Assembly (NCBI GenBank): GCA_036559665.1
Contig: DATBSS010000650.1
Span: forward strand, 1 to 5,898
DNA: 5,898 bases
Origin: DASRBA01 sp036559665
GTDB lineage: Bacteria; Myxococcota; Myxococcia; Myxococcales; Myxococcaceae
Reading direction: 5' to 3'
Part shown: piece by piece, positions 1 through 5,898 of the stretch
How positions within the stretch are numbered: position 1 is the stretch's first letter
Layout of the letters: each line of letters starts with the position of its first letter
The notes under the pieces: generated by a model
What the model was told of the DNA's origin: nothing
Databases searched by the model: none
The model's input: only the letters and a program-made list of their open reading frames with translations
Position numbers and translations under genes: made by a program

Positions 1-68
1 CAAACAGAATACCCCAAACCAGATTCGAACCTCAGAAAGAACTTCAGACATGTCCACTACATATAATC
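1..68. other. AT-richer junction sequence that truncates the kinase gene
   Basis: About 43% of the first 60 bases are G or C, against well over 60% in the adjoining kinase. Read on the minus strand, none of the three frames continues a kinase C-lobe; two close quickly and the third has no kinase-like residues. On the plus strand one frame is open from the first base to a TAA at 64-66. It encodes 21 residues (QTEYPKPDSN then LRKNFRHVHYI) using AGA, AAA and ATA codons that are rare in the rest of the window. It could be the tail of a foreign gene entering from the left, but an open frame this short is also expected by chance. No terminal inverted repeat or target duplication can be recognised from one edge. 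The compositional break is seen; the insertion or rearrangement is inferred. Confidence 0.45.
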
Positions 69-965
69 CATCGCCAGGAACAGGGTGTCGCCGTGCCGCA
101 CCAGGTCCAGCACCTGGACGATGTTGGCGTGGTTGAGCATCGAGCACAGCTCCGCCTCCTGGCGGAAGAGGGCCACGAACTCCGGGTCCTCGGCGTAGGC
201 GGGCAGCACGCGCTTGACCGCCACCAGCTTCTCGAACCCGCCCTCCGGCGAGTAGGTGGCGCGGAACACCTCCGCCATCCCGCCCGACCCCACGCGTTCG
301 TGGAGCAGGTACTTGCCCATCAGGTCCTTGGCGCGGATGGCGGACAGCGCCTGCTCCGCCTGCCGCATGATGTGGCGGGCGGTGAGCGCGGTGAGCGGGC
401 CGAAGCAGAACAGCAACGCCACCCGCGCCGCCACCATGGCCGGGCGGAAGGTGACCAGCGCGTACGGGGGCAGGCGCGGCAGGATCAACAGCCAGTAGAT
501 GAGCGCGTACTCCACCGCCGCCATCGACCCCGCCATCAGGGCCAGGCGCGGCCAGGAGCGCAGGGCGGAGGTCATCACCAGCGCGCCCCAGACGACGAGG
601 GGCGGCGCGGAGAGGGCGTACTCCGGGCCGCGGTAGATGGTGTCGGCGATCAGGAAGGCCGAGGGCGCGGAGACCTCGATGCAGCAGTTCACCACGTAGA
701 TCCAGCGGTGGAAGAAGCCGCGCCGGAGGACCACGTAGAGCGTCCCGTAGTAGCCCACCAGCCCCAGCAGGACGATCATCAGCCACTTGCCGAGGTCCCA
801 GTCGATGGCCCCCACCTCCACCACCAGCAGGACGAGCAGCATGGAGAGCGCGCTCAGGCCGGCCACGAAGGCGGAGACGTAGGCCTCGCGCTTCTTGGCG
901 TCCGACTGCAGCCGGTGCCGGAGCGAGACGCTGGGGGTGGTGTGCGGCTCCGGTGCGGGCGTCAT
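57..965 (-). CDS. Membrane-anchored Ser/Thr protein kinase, truncated in the catalytic domain (probable pseudogene)
   Basis: 302 residues from the ATG at 965. After a short charged N-terminus there are about six hydrophobic segments (roughly residues 29-54, 60-79, 88-109, 116-134, 139-162 and 177-197). An even number places both ends in the cytoplasm. A Hanks-type kinase domain begins near residue 218: Gly-rich loop GSGGMAEVF (226-234), VAVK with the ATP-anchoring lysine at 251, alphaC glutamate probably E270, then LNHANIVQV (277-285). The frame stops at the hinge (LAMDYM, stop at 57-59). The C-lobe is therefore absent, with no HRD catalytic loop, DFG or APE motif, and phosphotransfer is not expected. 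The last codons are already AT-rich, which puts the break near base 70. An N-terminal membrane sensor with a C-terminal kinase is an arrangement known in myxobacteria. The gene starts 17 nt after the P450 stop on the same strand, so the two were probably co-transcribed. No strong Shine-Dalgarno is visible. A stable truncated product that binds ATP cannot be excluded. Confidence 0.85.
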   Translation of the reverse strand: MTPAPEPHTTPSVSLRHRLQSDAKKREAYVSAFVAGLSALSMLLVLLVVEVGAIDWDLGKWLMIVLLGLVGYYGTLYVVLRRGFFHRWIYVVNCCIEVSAPSAFLIADTIYRGPEYALSAPPLVVWGALVMTSALRSWPRLALMAGSMAAVEYALIYWLLILPRLPPYALVTFRPAMVAARVALLFCFGPLTALTARHIMRQAEQALSAIRAKDLMGKYLLHERVGSGGMAEVFRATYSPEGGFEKLVAVKRVLPAYAEDPEFVALFRQEAELCSMLNHANIVQVLDLVRHGDTLFLAMDYM

Positions 966-982
966 GCGGGTATGTTTGCCTA

Positions 983-2359
983 TCAGGCGCGCGGATGCAC
1001 CGCCATCCATACCCCGGGCCGTGGCCGGAGTGTGGAGGTCGGTTGCGCCCGCACCGGCCGCCCGGGCACCAGGTGCAACCGGAAGCGCTGCGCCGCCATG
1101 GCCAGGATGAGGGTGGCCTCCATCAGCGCGAAGTTGTTGCCGATGCAGATCCGCTGGCCGCCGCCGAAGGGCAGGTACGCGTACCGGTGCCGGGGCGAGA
1201 CCTGCTCCGGGGCGAAGCGCTGCGGGTCGAATGCCTCCGGGTTGGGCCACAGGTCCGCGCGGCGGTGGAGGACGTAGGGGCTGATCATCACCCGCTGCCC
1301 CGCCGCGACGTGGTACCCGCAGATCTCGTCGTCCTGGAGCGGGGTGCGCGCGAACATCCACGCCGCCGGGTAGAGCCGCATCGTCTCGTCCACCACCATC
1401 CGGGTGTAGGCCAGCTTCGGCACGTCCTCGGCCGCCGGCACCCGCCCCTGGAGCACCTGGTCCACCTCCGCCTCCAGCCGCCGCGCCACCTCCGGGTGGA
1501 GCGAGAGCTGGTACCAGGCCCAGGCCAGGGTGGAGGCGGTGGTCTCGTGGCCGCCGAGGAAGATGGTCAGCACCTCGTCGCGGATCTGCCGGTCGCTCAT
1601 CTGCTCGCCGGTCTCCTCGTCGCGCGCGTGGACCAGCATGGAGAGGAGGTCCGCCTGGCGTCCTTGGGCCTGCGAGTCCGCGCGCCGCCGATCGGCGATC
1701 AGGCGGTACACCACCGACTCCAGGTCCTGGATGGCGCGCTGGAAGCGCCGGTTCGACGGCGTGGGCATCCACGCCGGCGCCCGGAACGGGGTGAACATCA
1801 GGCGGGTGAAGTACTCCAGCACGACGCCGAAGGAGTCGTAGACGCGCTGCTCCTCCGCCTCGCCGCCCAGCCCGCCGGGGCTGAACATGGTCTTCACGAT
1901 GACGGACTGGGTGAGCCGCAGCGCTTCGGCGGCGACGTCCACCGGGGCGCCGTCCCGCGCCGCCTTCCCCCAGCGGTCCAGCAGGACCCCGGTGTCGTCC
2001 GCCATCACCTGCGCGAAGGCGCGGATGCGCTCCCGGTGGAAGGCGGGCTGCATCAGCTTCCGCTGCCGCTTCCAGAGGTCGCCCTCGGAGGTGACCAGCC
2101 CCTCGCCCAGGAGCGGCTTCACCACGTCGTACTCCTTGACGTAGTTCTTCGCGTGGTCGTGCAGGACGTGCTTGAGGCCGTCTGGATTCGAGACCAGCAC
2201 GAACTGCCGGATGCCGAAGTCCAGCAGCGCCACGTCCCCGTAGTCGCGAGCCGCGCCCACGAAGAACGCCAGCGAGTCCTTGCGGACCTGCGGGAGGACA
2301 CCGACCAGGGGAGAGCCCCTGGGACCGGGAGCGATCCTTCGGGAAAGGTGAGACGTCAC
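983..2359 (-). CDS. Cytochrome P450 monooxygenase
   Basis: A heme-thiolate monooxygenase, complete at 458 residues from the GTG at 2359. Visible landmarks: Pro-rich entry APGPRGSPLVG (10-20), C-helix WKRQR (W96, R100), I-helix oxygen-activation motif GGHETT (269-274), K-helix ExxR (ETMR, E325/R328), PQRF (379-382), and heme-binding loop FGGGQRICIG with the axial cysteine at C405. All essential P450 residues are present. The HETT I-helix and overall pattern look more like the CYP4/CYP102-type clan than short actinobacterial biosynthetic P450s; that placement is from memory. No transmembrane anchor is evident, so it should be soluble and need separate ferredoxin/reductase partners, none of which are here. 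Start choice: upstream in-frame alternatives are GTG 2392 and TTG 2425, but these add only a low-complexity Ser/Thr/Pro stretch, whereas 2359 places the PGPRG motif a normal distance from the N-terminus. No start has a good Shine-Dalgarno. The substrate is unknown. The membrane kinase follows 17 nt downstream. Confidence 0.93.
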   Translation of the reverse strand: MTSHLSRRIAPGPRGSPLVGVLPQVRKDSLAFFVGAARDYGDVALLDFGIRQFVLVSNPDGLKHVLHDHAKNYVKEYDVVKPLLGEGLVTSEGDLWKRQRKLMQPAFHRERIRAFAQVMADDTGVLLDRWGKAARDGAPVDVAAEALRLTQSVIVKTMFSPGGLGGEAEEQRVYDSFGVVLEYFTRLMFTPFRAPAWMPTPSNRRFQRAIQDLESVVYRLIADRRRADSQAQGRQADLLSMLVHARDEETGEQMSDRQIRDEVLTIFLGGHETTASTLAWAWYQLSLHPEVARRLEAEVDQVLQGRVPAAEDVPKLAYTRMVVDETMRLYPAAWMFARTPLQDDEICGYHVAAGQRVMISPYVLHRRADLWPNPEAFDPQRFAPEQVSPRHRYAYLPFGGGQRICIGNNFALMEATLILAMAAQRFRLHLVPGRPVRAQPTSTLRPRPGVWMAVHPRA

Positions 2360-2458
2360 CGTCGAGGAGGAGGTCGAGGTTGGCAAGGTCACCTTCGGGG
2401 TCGCCGGAAGGGGAGGACGACCCAAGCGGGAACGCTAGCTTGATAGAAGCGGGATCGC

Positions 2459-4117
2459 ATGCCGCCCCGCCCCATCGCCGTGCTTCTGACACTCTCCGTA
2501 TTGGTCGCTTGCAAATACCGCGAGCCGTACCAGCCTCCCCCGCCCCCTCCGCCTCCTCCCGGCGAGGATGGCGGCTCAGGCAGCGACGGGGGCGTGGTTC
2601 CTCCGGAGCAGCCGCTGCCCTGGTCGCGCCGCGCGGTGACCTACGAGCTGCTGGTCCGGAGCTTCCAGGACTCGGACGGCGACGGGAAGGGAGACCTGCC
2701 GGGGCTGATCTCCCGGCTGGACTACCTGAACGACGGGAACGACTCGACCACCACCGACCTGGGCGTGGACGCCATCTGGCTGCTGCCCGTCTTCGCCTCG
2801 CCCAGCTACCACGGCTACGACACCACCGATTACGACCAGATCAACCCGGCCTACGGGACCAACGCCGACTTCCAGCGCCTGGCGAGCGAGGCGCACCGCC
2901 GCGGCATCAAGCTCGTGCTGGACCTGGTGGTGAACCACACCGGCTCCGGCCACCCGTGGTTCCAGGACTCCGCCTCCTCGCCGACCTCCGCGCACCGCGA
3001 CTGGTACGTCTGGAGCGCCAGCGACCTGGGGTGGCGGCCGCCCTGGGACCCGTACACCGGCCCCAACTGCTGGCACCAGCGGAACGGCGCCTGGTACTAC
3101 GGCCTGTTCTGGAGCGAGATGCCGGACCTCAACTTCCGCAACCAGGCGGTGCGGGACGAGATGAAGCGCGTCGCGCAGCAGTGGCTGGCGCGGGGCGCGG
3201 ACGGGTTCCGGCTGGACGCCATCCGGTACCTGGTGGAGGGCAGCGGCGGCCAGGCGGACACCGCGGAGACGCACGCCTACTGGAGGGAGTTCGCGGACGC
3301 GGTCCGGAGCGTGCGGCCGGACGCGATGATGGCCGGCGAGGCCTGGACGGACACCTCCACCATCGCCGGCTACTACGACGACCTCCCGCTCAACTTCGAC
3401 TTCCCGCTCGCGCAGGCGACCATCGACGGGGTCAACGGGGGCAACGGCGCCGGGATCGCCTCGGTGATCGACCAGGCACGGTCCACCTACGCGCCCGGCG
3501 CCACCGACGCGCCGTTCCTGAGCAACCACGACATGACGCGGACCGCGACCCGGCTGGGGTCGTCGGCCGGGAAGATCAAGAACGCGCTGGCCATCGTCCT
3601 CACCGTGCCCGGATCGCCCTTCCTCTATTACGGCGAGGAGCTGGGCCTCCTGAACGGGAATTCTTGCGGCGGGTGCGACGAGGACAAGCGCTCCCCGATG
3701 CCCTGGGACGCCACCCCGGGCGGCGGCTTCACCACCGGCACGCCGTGGCACCCCTTCGCCCCCGGGCAGGGGTCGGCCAACGTGGCGGCCGAGACCGGGG
3801 TCGACACCTCGCTGCTCTCCCGGACGCGGAAGCTGATCGCCGTGCACCGCGGCTCCGAAGCGCTCAGCCAGGGCTCCATCCGGTGGCTCTCCCGGAGCGG
3901 GTCGGTGCTGGCCTTCAGCCGGACCTCCGGCCCGGAGACCGTGCTCGTCGTCCACAACCTGAGCGACAGCTCCGCCAATGCGGGGCCGTACAACGTGACC
4001 TCGTCCAGGCCCATCACCCTGTTCGCCGATCCAGGCGTCACCGACCTCAGCGGCGGCACCGGCAACTTCCACGCCTCGCTCAGCGGCCGGGGGACGGGGA
4101 TCTATCGGCTGCAGTGA
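2459..4117 (+). CDS. GH13 alpha-amylase-family glycoside hydrolase, lipoprotein
   Basis: 552 residues from the ATG at 2459. The signal peptide (1-17) ends in lipobox LVAC with the lipidation cysteine at C18. A tract of ten prolines (26-35 region) and a Gly/Ser/Asp stretch follow as a tether, so the enzyme is probably held on the cell envelope or surface. The catalytic (beta/alpha)8 domain starts near residue 57. It has a calcium-site-like loop DSDGDGKGDL (71-80), region I DLVVNH (155-160), region II GFRLDAIR with nucleophile D253, acid/base E294 in MAGEAW, and region IV FLSNHD with transition-state stabiliser D358. Region V reads MPDLNF (221-226); MPDLN is the signature described for the GH13_36 intermediary group between oligo-1,6-glucosidases and neopullulanases. 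A C-terminal beta-sandwich (domain C) occupies roughly 465-552. It should hydrolyse alpha-1,4-glucans such as starch, glycogen or maltodextrins; exact specificity cannot be read. It is divergent from the P450, and no strong promoter or Shine-Dalgarno was recognised. Confidence 0.94.
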   Translation: MPPRPIAVLLTLSVLVACKYREPYQPPPPPPPPPGEDGGSGSDGGVVPPEQPLPWSRRAVTYELLVRSFQDSDGDGKGDLPGLISRLDYLNDGNDSTTTDLGVDAIWLLPVFASPSYHGYDTTDYDQINPAYGTNADFQRLASEAHRRGIKLVLDLVVNHTGSGHPWFQDSASSPTSAHRDWYVWSASDLGWRPPWDPYTGPNCWHQRNGAWYYGLFWSEMPDLNFRNQAVRDEMKRVAQQWLARGADGFRLDAIRYLVEGSGGQADTAETHAYWREFADAVRSVRPDAMMAGEAWTDTSTIAGYYDDLPLNFDFPLAQATIDGVNGGNGAGIASVIDQARSTYAPGATDAPFLSNHDMTRTATRLGSSAGKIKNALAIVLTVPGSPFLYYGEELGLLNGNSCGGCDEDKRSPMPWDATPGGGFTTGTPWHPFAPGQGSANVAAETGVDTSLLSRTRKLIAVHRGSEALSQGSIRWLSRSGSVLAFSRTSGPETVLVVHNLSDSSANAGPYNVTSSRPITLFADPGVTDLSGGTGNFHASLSGRGTGIYRLQ

Positions 4118-4416
4118 ACGCGCCGGGCACCACCGCCGGCACCAGGCAGACGGTGGCGAATGCTTGCGAGATCGAATGCAGCATGGCGGGCGAACCTATC
4201 GCTCCCTGGCGGCGGGGACGCGAGTCCAACCTCCAGGAGGCGCACCCGGTGACCTTCCTGCCAGGCCCCTCCAGTAGTCACGGGGCTCCGGCCAACCAGC
4301 GAGGTGGCGTCGGTAACAACTCCTTGAGGTCATGGCGCAGCGGCACCTTGGAACGTGCCCCACGGGCGCGGCGATGGCTCGCGTCGAGATTGATCGGCTG
4401 CGATAACCTCCGGCGG
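4118..4416. other. Intergenic region without recognisable gene
   Basis: The stretch between the amylase stop and the toxin start holds no convincing ORF in any frame; open stretches encode low-complexity Arg/Pro/Gly sequence typical of GC-rich non-coding DNA. A weak inverted repeat (GCCGG at 4122-4126 and CCGGC at 4136-4140, 9-nt loop) lies just after the amylase stop but has no T-tract, so terminator activity is doubtful. Near the right end TGCGATAAC (4399-4407) resembles an extended -10 element without a matching -35. If used, it would start transcription only a few bases before the toxin GTG. The toxin promoter is presumably in this region but was not identified with confidence. Confidence 0.5.
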
Positions 4417-5796
4417 GTGAGTCCCCGTCCAGCGCCGCTTTCCGCCATCGCCCTGCTGCTGGTGTCCTCCTCCTGCGCGACGACGGGCCGCGTCTCGCCT
4501 GCGCCGGCCCCGGTGCTCCAGCGGAAGGAAGCATGCGCGGGTGACTTCTGCGCCCCGGGGGTCGACGACCTCGAGCAAGGGGAGGCGCTGTTCGCGCAGC
4601 TGGGGCGAGACGCGGCGGCCGTTCGCGTCCATCTCGCCGACGTGAGCGACCGCTCGACGCTGTTCGGCCCGGACATCCAGCGGCTGAACCGGATGTTCGA
4701 CGGCTTCGAGCGCGTCAAGCGAGAGGGGCTGGAGCGGCTGAGGATCGGTGACCGCGCTGGCGCCTGGGCGCGGCTCAACGCGCTGATTCTCGGGCTGCCG
4801 GTGATGACGCTTCAGTTGGAGTACCTGGTGCTGGTCAGCCGCGCCGAGGACGCCGGCGTCCCCTCGGGCCAGTGGATGTCGATGCTGGACGACCTGAAGG
4901 TCCGCACCGAGCCCTTCCTGGTCTCCATGGTGGACTTCAACGTCAGGCGGATGAACGTCGCCGCGCAGACGTACGGGAAGGACCTGGTCGAGCTTCAGGA
5001 CGCCCTGCCGAAGATCCAGAAGGCGATGCTGCGGGGAGCGCAGTGGAGCGAGCGGGCGATCTTCTGGGGGAACACCGTCATGGCCGCGGCGTCCGCCTAC
5101 GAACTGGCGGTGGCGTTCAGGGGTATGGGGGGCATGGGCCCGGGGGCGAGCATCGGCCTGCGGTTCCCCGCACTGGCAGGGGCCGGCGCCTCGGGCGGGG
5201 TTGTGGTCATCTCCGCCGAGGTTCTGGAGGGCCTCCGGGAGCTCATTCGCATCGGAGCGGTGAGCGACACCATCATCGCCACCGTGGCGGCGATGACGGG
5301 CAAGCCGGAGTTGCCGGCCGGGCAGCCGGCGGGCCCGCCGAAACCAGGTAGGACTTACCCTTCCAGGCCGCCGGATTCCAAGGCGCAGCCACGTGGGAAA
5401 CCTGAGGAGCCAGGCCCGCGGGCTGACGCTGATTACAAGCGGTCCATTCAGCGACAGAACGAATCGGCCGGCAAACTTGCTCGTGTCGGCTACGATGTCG
5501 AGCAGTTACCGAAATTCAAGGATCGGCGGAGCCCGGACTTCAGGATCGAGGGCCGCGAGTTCGACAACTACGCTCCGACCGCGGAGAGGGCAAGAAACAT
5601 CTGGAGCTTGCTCAGCAGAGAAAAAGTCAACCCGCTACTCAAGCCGCCCCAGGCGAAACGGATCGTTCTGAGCCTCGCGGACAGTCCGGTCGAGCTCACT
5701 GAGCTCAAAGTACAATTTCGGAACTATCCAATGCCCAACCTCGAGGAGGTCATCGCCATCACTCGCGAAGGGGCCATTATTCATCTCTGGCCGTAA
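4417..5796 (+). CDS. SitA-like lipoprotein polymorphic toxin with C-terminal CdiA_C-type tRNA nuclease domain
   Basis: 459 residues from the GTG at 4417. This start was chosen because it gives a compact lipoprotein signal: a short Arg-containing n-region, hydrophobic IALLLV (11-16) and lipobox VSSSC with C20, then ATTG. A TTG at 4390 is the nearest alternative. The body (about 45-298) is mostly helical by eye, with hydrophobic stretches near 212-234 and 256-293, and I do not recognise its fold. A Pro/Gly-rich linker (about 299-337) leads to a C-terminal domain (338-459) resembling CdiA_C tRNases: QNES, GYDVEQ, a PDF..EG..FDNYAP core, AKRIVLSL, DSPVEL and a final EVIAITREG. Lipoprotein signal, variable body, terminal toxin and adjacent small gene form the layout known for myxobacterial SitA toxins, which are delivered to kin by TraAB outer-membrane exchange and kill cells lacking the matching SitI. 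SitA membership is inferred from this layout. GC drops in the toxin domain, suggesting module exchange. A shared promoter with the next gene, 15 nt downstream, is likely. Confidence 0.85.
   Translation: MSPRPAPLSAIALLLVSSSCATTGRVSPAPAPVLQRKEACAGDFCAPGVDDLEQGEALFAQLGRDAAAVRVHLADVSDRSTLFGPDIQRLNRMFDGFERVKREGLERLRIGDRAGAWARLNALILGLPVMTLQLEYLVLVSRAEDAGVPSGQWMSMLDDLKVRTEPFLVSMVDFNVRRMNVAAQTYGKDLVELQDALPKIQKAMLRGAQWSERAIFWGNTVMAAASAYELAVAFRGMGGMGPGASIGLRFPALAGAGASGGVVVISAEVLEGLRELIRIGAVSDTIIATVAAMTGKPELPAGQPAGPPKPGRTYPSRPPDSKAQPRGKPEEPGPRADADYKRSIQRQNESAGKLARVGYDVEQLPKFKDRRSPDFRIEGREFDNYAPTAERARNIWSLLSREKVNPLLKPPQAKRIVLSLADSPVELTELKVQFRNYPMPNLEEVIAITREGAIIHLWP
5428..5793 (+). other. Toxin module: CdiA_C-like tRNA nuclease domain of the lipoprotein toxin
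   Basis: Residues 338-459 of the toxin protein. The order of motifs (NESAGKLARVGYDVEQ, then SPDFRIEG, EFDNYAPT, RNIWSLL, KRIVLSLADSP, EEVIAITREG) matches my memory of the CdiA_C family, a PD-(D/E)XK-like nuclease domain found at the end of CdiA and other polymorphic toxins. Known members cleave tRNA. E349, D374, D383 and a lysine at 403 or 414 are the candidate metal-binding and catalytic residues; this assignment is inference. Windows of 100 bases inside this segment count 52-54% GC, against 65% in a window of the N-terminal body and 77% in one from the amylase. No inactivating stop or frameshift is present, so the toxin should be active. Which tRNA it cuts cannot be told. Confidence 0.75.
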
Positions 5797-5811
5797 GCTT
5801 GTCAGCCAATC

Positions 5812-5898
5812 ATGTCACTCGATCACTCATTCTATGTCTCGACGCGACTCTCGCCAGAGAGTCTCATGCGAGCCTTCCTTCTCAACCTCGGGCTACCG
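5812..5898 (+). CDS. Probable cognate immunity protein (SitI-like), 5' end only
   Basis: An ATG at 5812 opens a frame that stays open to the window edge, giving 29 residues beginning MSLDHSFYVSTRLSPE and continuing SLMRAFLLNLGLP. The start lies 15 nt after the toxin stop on the same strand, where immunity genes sit in toxin/immunity loci, so the pair is probably co-transcribed. The opening (MSL plus an aromatic/hydrophobic strand, then T-x-L-x-PE and a helix with LxxLGL) resembles my recollection of small myxobacterial proteins annotated as SitI3 family; this is unverified. The region has the same lowered GC (about 55%) as the toxin domain, as expected if the two travel as a cassette. No clear Shine-Dalgarno precedes the ATG, so translation may depend on coupling to the toxin. 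The expected role is to bind and block the nuclease domain in the cytoplasm. The C-terminus is outside the window. Confidence 0.65.
   Translation, partial: MSLDHSFYVSTRLSPESLMRAFLLNLGLP

Noticed and set aside
15..40. tRNA T-loop-like GATTCGAAC near the left edge, suggesting a tRNA attachment site
   Set aside because: The five bases on either side do not pair to form a T-stem, and no acceptor stem or anticodon arm is present in the available bases.
2381..2400. Sigma-54-like promoter (TGGCAAGG...)
   Set aside because: The -24 GG is present but the -12 GC element is missing at the required spacing.
953..2443. Long plus-strand frames opposite the P450 and kinase (also 93-1277)
   Set aside because: They are His/Arg/Val/Gly-rich antisense products of GC-rich codons, with no recognisable domain, while the opposite strand encodes clear families.
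57..2492. An 811-codon minus-strand open frame joining out-of-frame P450 sequence to the kinase
   Set aside because: Only the last 302 codons read as protein. The upstream part is Arg/Gly/Pro/Ala-rich shadow of the P450, kept open by high GC, not a fusion.
2576..4072. 498-codon minus-strand frame opposite the amylase
   Set aside because: Low-complexity Val/Gly/Arg/Pro sequence mirroring the amylase codon bias, with no motifs.
4122..4140. Terminator after the amylase
   Set aside because: Only a 5-bp GC stem with a 9-nt loop and no following T-run; such repeats are frequent by chance at this GC content.
4206..4290. Antisense tRNA 3'-end-like sequence (TGGCGGCGGGGACGCGAGTC)
   Set aside because: The T-loop consensus is not met, the T-stem does not pair, and the only near-matching acceptor strand (GGAGGGG) lies too close for a tRNA.
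2380..5796. A 1138-codon plus-strand open frame spanning the amylase and the toxin
   Set aside because: The first two thirds are an out-of-frame shadow of the amylase and intergenic DNA. The real protein begins at the lipoprotein signal at 4417.

Overview
The window looks like accessory DNA from a myxobacterium (Myxococcota, probably suborder Cystobacterineae). The evidence is the very high GC content and strong G/C third-position bias in the long genes, a eukaryotic-type Ser/Thr kinase fused to a multi-pass membrane domain, and above all a lipoprotein toxin with the layout of the myxobacterial SitA proteins. Species cannot be decided from the sequence.

Layout from left to right. Bases 1-~68 are AT-richer (26 of the first 60 are G or C) and do not continue the gene beside them. 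They appear to be one edge of an insertion or rearrangement. On the minus strand lies a two-gene unit: a cytochrome P450 (983-2359) followed after 17 nt by a membrane-anchored Ser/Thr kinase (57-965). The kinase is cut off at the hinge between its N- and C-lobes, so it keeps the ATP-binding lobe but has no catalytic loop, DFG or APE. A short divergent intergenic region separates the P450 from a plus-strand secreted GH13 alpha-amylase-family lipoprotein (2459-4117) with all four catalytic motifs intact. A 299-nt gap with no recognisable gene follows (4118-4416).

The right part holds a polymorphic toxin/immunity locus. The toxin (4417-5796) is a 459-residue lipoprotein with a helical N-terminal body of unknown fold, a Pro-rich linker and a C-terminal domain resembling the CdiA_C tRNA-nuclease family of contact-dependent inhibition toxins. 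Fifteen bases later a second ORF opens at 5812 and runs off the window. Its position and N-terminal sequence make it the likely cognate immunity protein. GC falls from about 65% in the toxin body to about 52-55% in the toxin domain and immunity gene, as expected for an exchangeable toxin/immunity cassette on a conserved delivery scaffold.

Working together: the toxin and the downstream gene are inferred to form a kin-discrimination pair of the SitA/SitI type, in which toxins pass between siblings by TraAB-dependent outer-membrane exchange. The amylase is an independent nutritional enzyme. The P450 and the broken kinase were probably co-transcribed, but no substrate or pathway can be read from this window. 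Several very long open frames cross these genes on both strands. They are shadows caused by high GC and were not annotated.
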